Assembly: GCA_030695265.1 (NCBI GenBank)
Contig: JAUYTA010000296.1
Coordinates: 1 to 5,675, forward strand
Direction: 5' to 3'
DNA length: 5,675 nucleotides
Source: Bacteroidota bacterium
GTDB lineage: Bacteria; Bacteroidota; Bacteroidia; Bacteroidales; Prolixibacteraceae
Below are positions 1-5,675 of the stretch, piece by piece. The number at the start of each line of letters is the position of its first letter. The first letter of the stretch is position 1. The translations under genes were made by a program, and so were the position numbers. Below the pieces are notes generated by a model that saw nothing but the letters and a program-made list of their open reading frames with translations, searched no databases and was not told the DNA's origin.

Positions 1-207
1 ATCGCTGGCCCACATACGCAAATTATATAGTCTGTAACTTTGTAAAGGCTGATATGCTCCGTTGATTGCAGCAATCGCATCCGATTCTGTTTGCCAGAAA
101 TTGGCCGTATTCACCGAATCCAGGGGAGCCTTTACTAAAAAATCGTCACTGCAGCTGATAAATAATACTGCCAGCAAAACAATCGATATATATTTATTGA
201 ATTTCAT
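1..207 (-). CDS. SusD/RagB-family outer-membrane lipoprotein, N-terminal part only
   Basis: SusD-like proteins sit on the cell surface as a lid on the SusC channel and bind the glycan before import. Only the first 69 residues are visible; the gene runs off the left edge, and full-length family members are usually about 500 to 600 residues. Translation from the ATG at 207 gives a short basic start (MKFNKY), a hydrophobic stretch and a lipobox ending LFISC, so Cys19 is the predicted lipidated residue. SDD follows the Cys, resembling the acidic surface-export signal of Bacteroidota lipoproteins. Then come FLVKAPLDSV, NFWQTESDAIAAINGAY and the start of a helix, the usual opening of SusD proteins (a pro-rich FL-x-x-x-P segment, then FW..E.DA..A.NG.Y). 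It begins 19 bp after the susC stop with no Shine-Dalgarno sequence, so it is probably co-transcribed and co-translated with susC. Family assignment is firm; the substrate is unknown. Confidence 0.93.
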   Translation of the reverse strand, partial: MKFNKYISIVLLAVLFISCSDDFLVKAPLDSVNTANFWQTESDAIAAINGAYQPLQSYRLYNLRMWASD

Positions 208-226
208 ATATTCAGATTTTATTTAT

Positions 227-3200
227 TTAAAAATTCAGGTTAACCCCGCAACTGATTGTCCGTGATACGGGATAAAGATTGTTATCAATACCATCCTGAG
301 CCACTTCCGGATCAAATCCTTTGTAATTGGAGAAAGTTTGTAAGTTTTGGACAGAAACATAAATTCTGATTTTAGAGCTGTTGATTTTTTCAATCAGCAT
401 TTCAGGTAAGGTATACCCGAATGTTACATTCTTAATTCTCAGGTAAGAACCACTTTCAATATATCTGTCGGAAAACCGCTCATTATTGTTTGGATCATTA
501 TATATGGCACGCGGGACGGTGTTGCTTGTGCCTTCTCCAGACCAGCGTTTCAAAGTTTCGGTGGTCTGATTTTGAGCTACCGACATAGCTTCACTCCAAA
601 TTCGGTTGGCATTAACTATTTTATTGCCAACTATACCTTGAAGAAAAATACTCAGATCAAACCCTTTGTAGGCAAAGGTGTTTGTCATGGCGAAAAAGCA
701 TTTTGGGCTGGGATTTCCAATAAAAGTACGGTCTTTGTCATCAATGACACCATCATTATTCAAGTCTTTAAACCGGATATCGCCCGGAGAAGTTCGGTTA
801 TACGGATCATTCCCTGCTACCTGGGTAGCGTGATTATCAACCTCTTTCTGTGTTTGAAATATTCCGTCAGTAACAAAACCGTAAAATTCATTTACAGGTT
901 GTCCGGCCTGAAGTAAAACAAGATTATAATTTTCTCCTAGACGTCCTCGTGAAATTGGAATTGAATCATTTAGGCTTAAAATTTTATTTTGGTTCAAGGA
1001 AACATTGAAACTGGTATTCCACCTAAAAGCACCGGTAAGGTTTCTGGTCTGGGCAGAAATTTCCAGACCTCTGTTCCGCAGTTTTCCAGCATTGGTATAT
1101 GAAACATCTTGATCAGAATAGCCGGATGTTACCGGAACTGACATCGGAACCAGCATCCTGTCAGTATTCTTAATATATCCGTCAACCGTAAGATTTACCC
1201 TGTTTTTAAGAAAAGTCATATCAAGACCTATATTACCCTGTTTTTGATTTTCCCATTGTACATCTGTATTCGGCATCACATTAGGAACAACAGCACTAAC
1301 AGGTTTCCCATTAAAATTGTATTGATATGTTTCAAGTACTGAGGCAAACGAGTAGTTTCCAATCTCCTGGTTACCTGTAACTCCGTATCCAATACGCAGT
1401 TTCATATCATTCATAAAGTGTATGTTTTCAAAAAACTTCTCTTTGGAAATACGCCATGCGAAAGACCCTGAAGGAAACCAACCCCATCTGTTCCCTTCAC
1501 CAAATCGGGAAGAACCATCTCGTCTTATCGTTGCTGTCAAAAGGTATTTATCGGCAAAGATATAATTTGCACGGCCCATATAAGACATGAGTGACCATTC
1601 ATAAGCATTCCCATTTAATGTAAGAATGTTAGTCGCATTCGATAGTTGTTGTGTTTCGTTTGATTGAAAATCCTGAGCTGAGCCGTTCGTAAAATCATAC
1701 CGGTTTTCCTGGGCACTTGTTCCTGCCATTAAGGTTAAATGATGGTTGACTCCAAAAACTTTATCATAGGTCAATGTATTATCCCAAAGCCATGTTATGG
1801 ATTTTCCTGATTGGTGATACAAACTGGAATTTTCATCGATGCTGGTATCCCATTCATAAGCAGGTGACCAGGTACGATCGTCCCCGAAGTTTGCCTGTAG
1901 TCCTAATGAAGTTCTAAATTTAAGCGCTTCTATGATTTCTACCTCACCATAAACTGCTCCCAGTAAATTATACCCTTTCGAGGAATTTTCAACAGTTTTG
2001 GACAGTCCAATAGGATTCACAATATCCCCATTCCATATAGGTTGACCAAGAGGCCCGGAATAAGAATCTTCGCTTCTGAAAATAGGTTGAGTCGGTAAAG
2101 CAAGCATGGTATTCTGGATATTATAATTTCCACTCTTTCTCAGATCATGTTCTAAAGTCAGATTATTTCCAAACCGTATTCTTTTAGAAATTTCAGTATC
2201 TGTGTTTAATTGAATCGTATATCGTGTGAACCCGGTATTTATCACAATCCCTTCCTGATCAAAAACATTTCCAGAAACATAATAGTTTGTTTTTTCATTA
2301 TTTCCGGAGTAGGAGAAAGAATAATTCTTCATCGATGCAGTTCTATATAAAGCATCAAGCCAGTTTGTGCCAGCACCAAGCGATTCAGGATTGGCAAAAG
2401 CAGGATTCTTCATCAAACCTGCATTTTCCATTATTTCATTATGCAAAACAGCAAATTGTGAAGCATTCAACTCCTTCACCACTTTAGCAGCCTCCTGAAA
2501 TCCGAAATAATAATTAAAGTTTAACTGTCCCTGTCCTGCCTTCCCTCTTTTTGTGGTAATAATTATTACCCCATTTGCACCACGTGAACCGTAAATTGCA
2601 GTTGCGGAAGCATCTTTCAATATTTGTATTGATTCAACATCATTCATGTTTAAGTGATTGAGCCCCATAGAAACCGGCACGCCATCAATAACATAAAGAG
2701 GTCTGCTCTCATTGATAGTGCCGATTCCCCTTATATTGAACGTTGGATCGGCTCCCGGAACACCCGAAGATATTACCTGAACACCAGCAGCCTGGCCTTG
2801 AAGAGCATCTCCGATGCTAGCGACAGGTATAGTGCTCAGTCCCTCTGCTTTTACAATAGCAACAGATCCTGTTAAATCACTTTTTTTCACTGTTCCATAA
2901 CCAATAGCTACCACCTCATCAATACCGATTGTAAACTCTGCCAATATTACATTTACTTTAGTTTTACTTCCAACAGAAATTTCTTGGGTTTTCATCCCGA
3001 TGAAAGAAAAGACCAGAATAGCATTTTCAGGAATATTCGAAATTGAATAATTCCCGTTGGTATCAGTGATAGATCCGTTGGTGGTGTCTTTCACAACCAC
3101 GGAAACACCTGGAAGGCCTTCTCCTGTTGAGTCGGTTACTTTACCTGAAACAGATTTCTGCTGTTGCATCGTTGTTCCGATTGGATTTGGTTTAGCCCCG

Positions 3201-3565
3201 TTCCGCTCGATGAGGATCAGTTTGTTGTCCAGCTCTTTAAATGAATACGGCAGGCCTTCGAAGGCAGCCGTCAGAATCTTACCGACTGTTTTTTCTTCGG
3301 CATCGACCGAAATACGCTGGTTAACATCCACTTCGTCGTTGTTGTAGAAAAAGCGGTAGTTGCTGCTTTTCTCAATTTGGAGAAACAACTCCTGCAAAGT
3401 CGAATTTTTCAACTTGACACTCATGGTGGTGGTTTGTGACCAAACCGATGCACTCATTTGCAGGGTTAGAAACAGAATTAGAAAGGAGCTTAGTTTCATA
3501 ATTCGTAAACATTTTTTTAACTGCCCATCTTTAAAAATGGACAAGACATTTCGATTTAATTTCAT
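227..3565 (-). CDS. SusC/RagA-family TonB-dependent outer-membrane transporter with STN signalling domain
   Basis: This 1112-residue protein is a TonB-dependent outer-membrane channel that imports oligosaccharides or similar ligands with SusD. Order of parts: N-terminal basic extension and signal peptide (hydrophobic core about 25-40, likely cleavage near VWS-Q at 43/44); STN (secretin/TonB N-terminal) domain about 47-121; carboxypeptidase-regulatory-like beta-sandwich about 137-212, with GKVTDSTGEGLPGVSV and TDTNGNYSI; TonB-box-like DEVVAIGYGT at 216-225; plug about 224-340, with PLYVIDGVP at 289-297 and the SusC signature LKDASATAIYGSRGANGVII at 316-335; then a 22-strand-type barrel ending in a terminal Phe. 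DLNNDGVIDDKD at 934-945 is the family's calcium-site-like loop. The STN domain marks it as a transducer that signals to FecR, agreeing with the adjacent sigma and anti-sigma genes. The ATG at 3565 is preferred because the basic segment before the hydrophobic core is typical of STN-bearing SusC proteins; Met23 (ATG at 3499) also leaves an intact signal peptide. No frameshift is seen. Confidence 0.97.
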   Translation of the reverse strand: MKLNRNVLSIFKDGQLKKCLRIMKLSSFLILFLTLQMSASVWSQTTTMSVKLKNSTLQELFLQIEKSSNYRFFYNNDEVDVNQRISVDAEEKTVGKILTAAFEGLPYSFKELDNKLILIERNGAKPNPIGTTMQQQKSVSGKVTDSTGEGLPGVSVVVKDTTNGSITDTNGNYSISNIPENAILVFSFIGMKTQEISVGSKTKVNVILAEFTIGIDEVVAIGYGTVKKSDLTGSVAIVKAEGLSTIPVASIGDALQGQAAGVQVISSGVPGADPTFNIRGIGTINESRPLYVIDGVPVSMGLNHLNMNDVESIQILKDASATAIYGSRGANGVIIITTKRGKAGQGQLNFNYYFGFQEAAKVVKELNASQFAVLHNEIMENAGLMKNPAFANPESLGAGTNWLDALYRTASMKNYSFSYSGNNEKTNYYVSGNVFDQEGIVINTGFTRYTIQLNTDTEISKRIRFGNNLTLEHDLRKSGNYNIQNTMLALPTQPIFRSEDSYSGPLGQPIWNGDIVNPIGLSKTVENSSKGYNLLGAVYGEVEIIEALKFRTSLGLQANFGDDRTWSPAYEWDTSIDENSSLYHQSGKSITWLWDNTLTYDKVFGVNHHLTLMAGTSAQENRYDFTNGSAQDFQSNETQQLSNATNILTLNGNAYEWSLMSYMGRANYIFADKYLLTATIRRDGSSRFGEGNRWGWFPSGSFAWRISKEKFFENIHFMNDMKLRIGYGVTGNQEIGNYSFASVLETYQYNFNGKPVSAVVPNVMPNTDVQWENQKQGNIGLDMTFLKNRVNLTVDGYIKNTDRMLVPMSVPVTSGYSDQDVSYTNAGKLRNRGLEISAQTRNLTGAFRWNTSFNVSLNQNKILSLNDSIPISRGRLGENYNLVLLQAGQPVNEFYGFVTDGIFQTQKEVDNHATQVAGNDPYNRTSPGDIRFKDLNNDGVIDDKDRTFIGNPSPKCFFAMTNTFAYKGFDLSIFLQGIVGNKIVNANRIWSEAMSVAQNQTTETLKRWSGEGTSNTVPRAIYNDPNNNERFSDRYIESGSYLRIKNVTFGYTLPEMLIEKINSSKIRIYVSVQNLQTFSNYKGFDPEVAQDGIDNNLYPVSRTISCGVNLNF

Positions 3566-3572
3566 AAATTTG
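3565..3572 (+). promoter_or_regulatory. candidate -7 box of the antisense RNA
   Basis: TAAATTTG matches the Bacteroidota housekeeping -7 consensus TAnnTTTG at every fixed base. It faces away from susC and overlaps the first base of the susC start codon. No TTTG or TTG is present about 19 to 21 bp upstream, so the -33 half is missing or very weak. In AT-rich DNA one such match in a gap of this size can occur by chance; its value comes from the terminator 40 bp downstream on the same strand. Confidence 0.33.
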
Positions 3573-3576
3573 AACG

Positions 3577-3641
3577 TTTTAAAAAGTTAAACTTCGGTTT
3601 AATGATTACTCAAGGGAGGTGTTGGTAGCACTTCCCTTTTT
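3577..3641 (+). ncRNA. candidate cis-antisense small RNA over the susC leader (DonS-like)
   Basis: This is an inferred RNA of about 65 nt on the opposite strand to the locus. It would start a few bases after a perfect TAnnTTTG -7 box (3565-3572) and end at a hairpin followed by five T (3612-3641). It would be fully complementary to the untranslated leader between fecR and susC. In Bacteroides fragilis, DonS and related cis-encoded antisense RNAs lie in this kind of place, in loci regulated by ECF sigma/anti-sigma pairs, and repress the susC-like operon. What is seen is the box, the terminator and the position. The RNA itself, its ends and its repressor role are inferred. No TTTG -33 box is visible at normal spacing, which lowers confidence. 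Confidence 0.4.
3612..3641 (+). terminator. intrinsic terminator on the strand opposite the genes, in the fecR-susC gap
   Basis: Arms AAGGGAGGTG (3612-3621) and CACTTCCCTT (3629-3638) form ten pairs around a 7-nt loop, followed by TTTTT at 3637-3641 and then CATTTC. Read on the plus strand, the only non-Watson-Crick pair is a G-U wobble (3618 with 3632). On the minus strand that pair becomes an A-C mismatch, and no T run follows the stem. Both facts point to function in plus-strand RNA. Read in the sense direction, the same sequence could still form a weaker hairpin in the susC leader. Confidence 0.65.
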
Positions 3642-3670
3642 CATTTCAAATAGGTCATACGCATTTCATT

Positions 3671-4666
3671 TTAGTTATTTTGAGATTTAATGATGATTTT
3701 ATTGTCTTGCACCCTGCAGATTACAAACCGGGAATGATCGAAGTACGAAATGGCCTCCAGAATACTTTCACGTTGCAGAATCCCGGTAAACCTCCTGTTT
3801 TTCACCTGTTCGTCGGCAAAAACAATGTCAACGTCAAACCAGCGTTCCAGCTTTGGCGCTAACTCTGCAAGCGATTCATTACGAAAAACAAAACGGCCAT
3901 CTTTCCACTCTGTATCAATAGATGTATCAGAAAGATTCTGAACGATCATTTTCTTATTTCCTCTGTCAAACACCAGTTTTTGATCTGGTTTTAGGAGGGT
4001 CTGCTGATTTTTGCTTGAAATCTTTACACTGCCTTCTACCAATGTGGTCGAAACTGTATTTTCTTCCGCGTAGGCTTTCACGTTAAATTCGGTACCCAAA
4101 ACTTCAATTTCAATATCAGTAGTTTTTACATTGAATGGATTGTTTTTGTCCTTCGAAACCGAAAAGAATGCTTCCCCTTCCAATAAAACCTTTCTGCCAT
4201 TTTTAAAGTCGGAACTGAAGGTTAGCTTACTTCCTGAATTCAGCCATACCTTTGAGCTATCAGGCAACACAATGCTTGATTTATCGCCAAAAGCGCAGGA
4301 GATCGTTGTCATAGAATTGTCAGCCGGGATGTTTCGGGTTCCGATATAATAGCTGAACGGAAGCGCCAAAATCAAAATGGCAATGGCTGCATATTTTAGG
4401 TAGGGCATGAAATTGATCCGTACTTTCTGCTGATTTTTCGATTTGCTGATTTTTTCCCTGAACTTCAGGATGGCTTCTTCGAGATGATAGCTGTCGGCAT
4501 TGTTTGGGATTCCTGAACTCAGCCAGATTTCCCTGAGATCGGCAAATAGCTTTTTGTTTTCATCCGATTGGCTGAGCCAGTCGGCAATTATCTTCTTTTC
4601 GTACACCTCAGCTTCTCCTGAAAGCAGGCGGATAATCAGAATATTTATATCGGATTGGTTTTCCAT
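3671..4666 (-). CDS. FecR-family transmembrane anti-sigma factor
   Basis: This 331-residue inner-membrane regulator holds the partner ECF sigma factor inactive until the STN domain of SusC signals from the periplasm. Order of parts: cytoplasmic sigma-binding region about 1-70 (with the typical ADWLSQSDENKKLFADLREI pattern at 28-47), a basic linker, one membrane segment about 88-109 (YLKYAAIAILILALPFSYYI), the periplasmic FecR beta domain about 117-220 (GDKSSIVLPDSSKVWLNSGS at 127-146, LLEGEAFFSV, VLGTEFNVKAY, TTLVEGSVK), and a C-terminal DUF4974-like, STN-related domain about 257-327 (FRNESLAELAPKLERWFDVD, RFTGIL). Length and domain order are normal for Bacteroidota. The ATG at 4666 is preceded by an A-rich stretch and no Shine-Dalgarno, which is usual in this phylum. 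It lies 105 bp before susC but 435 bp after the sigma gene, an unusually wide separation for a sigma/anti-sigma pair. Confidence 0.96.
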   Translation of the reverse strand: MENQSDINILIIRLLSGEAEVYEKKIIADWLSQSDENKKLFADLREIWLSSGIPNNADSYHLEEAILKFREKISKSKNQQKVRINFMPYLKYAAIAILILALPFSYYIGTRNIPADNSMTTISCAFGDKSSIVLPDSSKVWLNSGSKLTFSSDFKNGRKVLLEGEAFFSVSKDKNNPFNVKTTDIEIEVLGTEFNVKAYAEENTVSTTLVEGSVKISSKNQQTLLKPDQKLVFDRGNKKMIVQNLSDTSIDTEWKDGRFVFRNESLAELAPKLERWFDVDIVFADEQVKNRRFTGILQRESILEAISYFDHSRFVICRVQDNKIIIKSQNN

Positions 4667-4798
4667 TTTTATGTGTTTTCAAAGTATAGATGCACGAAAT
4701 GCAAAAACCCTGTATTGAAAAATTAAAAAAACAAATATTTTTTCTACAATAAACTCATAGAGCTTAACATCAACATTTTAACAAATAAAAAAAAACAA
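4667..4798 (-). promoter_or_regulatory. very AT-rich upstream region of fecR, possible promoter
   Basis: This stretch is dominated by A and T runs and codes for nothing recognisable. Read on the minus strand, TATACTTTG at 4688-4680 resembles the -7 consensus TAnnTTTG but has one extra base, and TTTG lies only about 13 bp upstream instead of about 19. A start site after it would leave a leader of only a few bases before the fecR ATG. The long gap makes a separate fecR promoter plausible, but no box is convincing. Confidence 0.25.
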
Positions 4799-4810
4799 TA
4801 CCGATCGGTA
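4799..4810. promoter_or_regulatory. 12-bp perfect palindrome, possible operator
   Basis: TACCGATCGGTA is a perfect inverted repeat with no spacer, standing out as a GC-rich core in very AT-rich DNA about 132 bp upstream of the fecR start and about 37 bp from the palindrome cluster. Two-fold symmetric sites of this sort are bound by dimeric repressors such as the TetR family, but no regulator is encoded nearby. It could also mark the edge of an inserted repeat. Confidence 0.25.
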
Positions 4811-4846
4811 AATAATTTCAAAATGTCAATTATGCAATTTTTAGTT

Positions 4847-4986
4847 TATCCGCTACGCGGAATAATGGGACTATCTCTATCATGGTTCATCCCTACAATA
4901 CTCTATCCGCTACGCGGAAAATTCTCCGTAGGAGATTTAGTATTGTAGTGCAATCAAAGCCCAAACGCAAAATACCTCGTAGAGGT
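4847..4986. repeat. cluster of four 13-nt palindromes with GTA/TAC centres, REP-like
   Basis: Four units have 5-bp arms around a 3-nt centre: TCCGC-TAC-GCGGA at 4849-4861 and again at 4906-4918, TCTCC-GTA-GGAGA at 4923-4935, and ACCTC-GTA-GAGGT at 4974-4986. The centre is the same once strand is considered, while arm sequences differ and stay self-complementary, so structure seems to be what is kept. The first two lie within an identical 16-nt repeat (4847-4862 and 4904-4919) spaced 57 bp apart. Similar short GTAG-containing palindromes are common in intergenic DNA of Bacteroidota, from memory of such genomes; I cannot name the family. It fills much of the sigma-fecR gap. Confidence 0.6.
4893..4948. 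repeat. perfect 10-bp inverted repeat enclosing two of the palindromes
   Basis: CTACAATACT at 4893-4902 is exactly complementary to AGTATTGTAG at 4939-4948. Between them are the second and third small palindromes, so a single strand could fold into an outer stem carrying two inner hairpins, a three-way junction. This suggests that 4893-4948 is one structured unit of a dispersed repeat. No transposase is present in the window. Confidence 0.6.
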
Positions 4987-5094
4987 TAAACTATACAAGT
5001 GTATCGGGAGATGGTCAAATATTAACTGTCACCAATTTAACCGGAGATAATTAAGGTTTCCTGCCTGAAAATTTGGAAGTAAAGTCGAATAAAT

Positions 5095-5126
5095 CCTGCT
5101 TTTATTTCAATAATAAATAAAGCAGG
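5095..5126 (-). terminator. hairpin across the sigma-factor stop codon, possible terminator or attenuator
   Basis: Read on the minus strand, CCTGCTTTATTT and AAATAAAAGCAGG pair over 12 bp with one bulged A around a 7-nt loop, so the sigma stop codon lies inside the structure. The sequence after it (ATTTATTC) is only partly T-rich, so termination would be incomplete. A leaky terminator here would lower fecR transcription relative to sigma. The GC part of the stem is only five pairs, which keeps confidence low. Confidence 0.35.
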
Positions 5127-5675
5127 AACGCAGGCAGGTAGTCTTTTAGGTTTTGCCGCAACCGGAGGGTGGCTTTTGAAAGATGCATTTCTATTGTTTT
5201 TACCGACAAGCCCATAATTTCAGCGACCTCCCTGGTCTTTTTACCTTCAAACCGTTTTAGTCTGAATGCCTTTTGCTGTTGTTCGGGCAACATGCTGACG
5301 GCCTCTTCAATTTTCTCACTGATATTTTCCATCGTCAGGCTTTGCTCTTCAATTTCATCCGAAGCAATAGCAAATCCGATGTTTTCGGAAGATGTTTCCA
5401 GAAAATATTCATCAAGAACTTCTTCTTTTTTTAGCTTTCGCAAATAGTTGAGTGAATTGTTGCAAACTGCATGAAAAAGGTAGGCTTTTACCGAAGTATT
5501 TATTTTGATTGTTTCCCTGGTTTCACAGATTCGCATAAAAGTATCAGAAACGATTTCCTCTTCAATATCCTTACGTCCAACATACCTTCTGGAATAGGCG
5601 CAAAGGCTCACATAATATTCCCTGAACAGGAAAATATATGTTTCTTCATCACCGATGATTAAACCCCCTACAATA
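5102..5675 (-). CDS. ECF RNA polymerase sigma factor, FecI-like, start beyond the right edge
   Basis: This sigma-70-family factor of the extracytoplasmic-function class is expected to direct RNA polymerase to the susC promoter when FecR releases it. The open frame continues to the right edge, giving 190 visible residues; the first visible part reads GGLIIGDEETYIFLFREYY. A GTG at 5611 could be taken as a start, but it is an internal Val, because the residues before it form sigma region 2.1. Region 2 spans about visible residues 14-82 (LFREYYVSLCAYSRRYVG, EEEIVSDTFMRICE, AYLFHAVCNNSLNYLRK). Region 4 spans about 123-177, with LPEQQQKAFRLKRFEGKKTR and the helix-turn-helix VAEIMGLSVKTIEMHLSKAT. 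It ends in a hydrophobic tail, LPAFLLYLLLK, a common ending in Bacteroidota FecI-like factors. Typical length is about 190 to 200 residues, so only a few are missing. Confidence 0.94.
   Translation of the reverse strand, partial: IVGGLIIGDEETYIFLFREYYVSLCAYSRRYVGRKDIEEEIVSDTFMRICETRETIKINTSVKAYLFHAVCNNSLNYLRKLKKEEVLDEYFLETSSENIGFAIASDEIEEQSLTMENISEKIEEAVSMLPEQQQKAFRLKRFEGKKTREVAEIMGLSVKTIEMHLSKATLRLRQNLKDYLPAFLLYLLLK

Noticed and set aside
572..916. Plus-strand open frame of 114 codons opposite the susC barrel region
   Set aside because: It lies wholly antisense to a strongly supported susC frame, has no recognisable domain, and its composition fits the complement of a coding sequence. The other plus-strand frames over susC, fecR and the sigma gene are rejected for the same reason.
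3566..3670. Recognisable ECF-type -35/-10 promoter for susC in the fecR-susC gap
   Set aside because: A sigma-dependent promoter is expected here or nearby, but no pair of boxes could be identified with confidence on the minus strand, since the target consensus of this sigma factor is not known.
4743..4775. Minus-strand mini-frame of about ten codons between the repeat cluster and fecR
   Set aside because: It is too short, rich in Met, Leu and Ser from AT-rich DNA, and shows no translation signal or leader-peptide logic.
4832..4948. Plus-strand frame of 38 codons running through the palindromes, with YPLRG twice because the 57-bp repeat spacing is a multiple of three
   Set aside because: It is made almost entirely of the repeat and ends on the outer inverted-repeat arm. 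The in-frame duplication follows from the DNA repeat, and there is no start signal. It looks like a spurious frame of a structured intergenic element.
4847..4986. CRISPR-like array
   Set aside because: The units are only 13 to 16 nt, differ in sequence and orientation, and are spaced 57, 17 and 51 bp centre to centre. There are no spacers of constant length and no cas genes.
4891..5675. Shared 10-mer CCCTACAATA at 4891-4900 and at the right edge 5666-5675
   Set aside because: Several chance 10-base matches are expected within a window of this size, and the second copy lies inside the sigma-factor coding sequence with no palindrome around it.

Overview
The window comes from a member of the Bacteroidota, most likely the Bacteroidales/Marinilabiliales side of the phylum. 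The evidence is a SusC/SusD-type outer-membrane pair, a FecR-type anti-sigma factor with a C-terminal DUF4974-like domain, an ECF sigma factor of the Bacteroidetes FecI-like type, AT-rich intergenic DNA and the absence of Shine-Dalgarno sequences before the starts. All four genes lie on the minus strand, so the locus reads from the right end of the window to the left.

Layout in transcription order: (1) an ECF sigma factor whose first few codons fall off the right edge (5102-5675); (2) a 435-bp non-coding stretch (4667-5101) with a hairpin over the sigma stop codon, a cluster of four small palindromes (about 4847-4986), a 12-bp perfect palindrome and a very AT-rich block next to fecR; (3) a FecR-like transmembrane anti-sigma factor (3671-4666); (4) a 105-bp gap (3566-3670) holding a terminator-like hairpin that points the opposite way to the genes; (5) a full-length SusC-type TonB-dependent transporter with an N-terminal STN signalling domain (227-3565); (6) the first 69 codons of a SusD-type lipoprotein (1-207), continuing past the left edge.

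The genes fit the trans-envelope signalling design used by a subset of polysaccharide utilization loci. A substrate binds the SusC/SusD complex, the periplasmic STN domain of SusC signals to the periplasmic part of FecR, FecR releases the ECF sigma factor, and sigma transcribes the susC operon. The substrate cannot be read from this window, because the enzymes that would reveal it are expected downstream of susD, outside the left edge.

Two features go beyond a routine locus. One is a possible cis-antisense small RNA on the plus strand over the susC leader, with a perfect TAnnTTTG -7 box at 3565-3572 and an intrinsic terminator at 3612-3641; this is the arrangement of DonS-type repressor RNAs in Bacteroides. 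The other is the sigma-fecR gap, which carries short palindromes sharing a GTA/TAC centre with co-varying arms, two of them enclosed by a perfect 10-bp inverted repeat, suggesting a dispersed structured repeat inserted in the regulatory operon.
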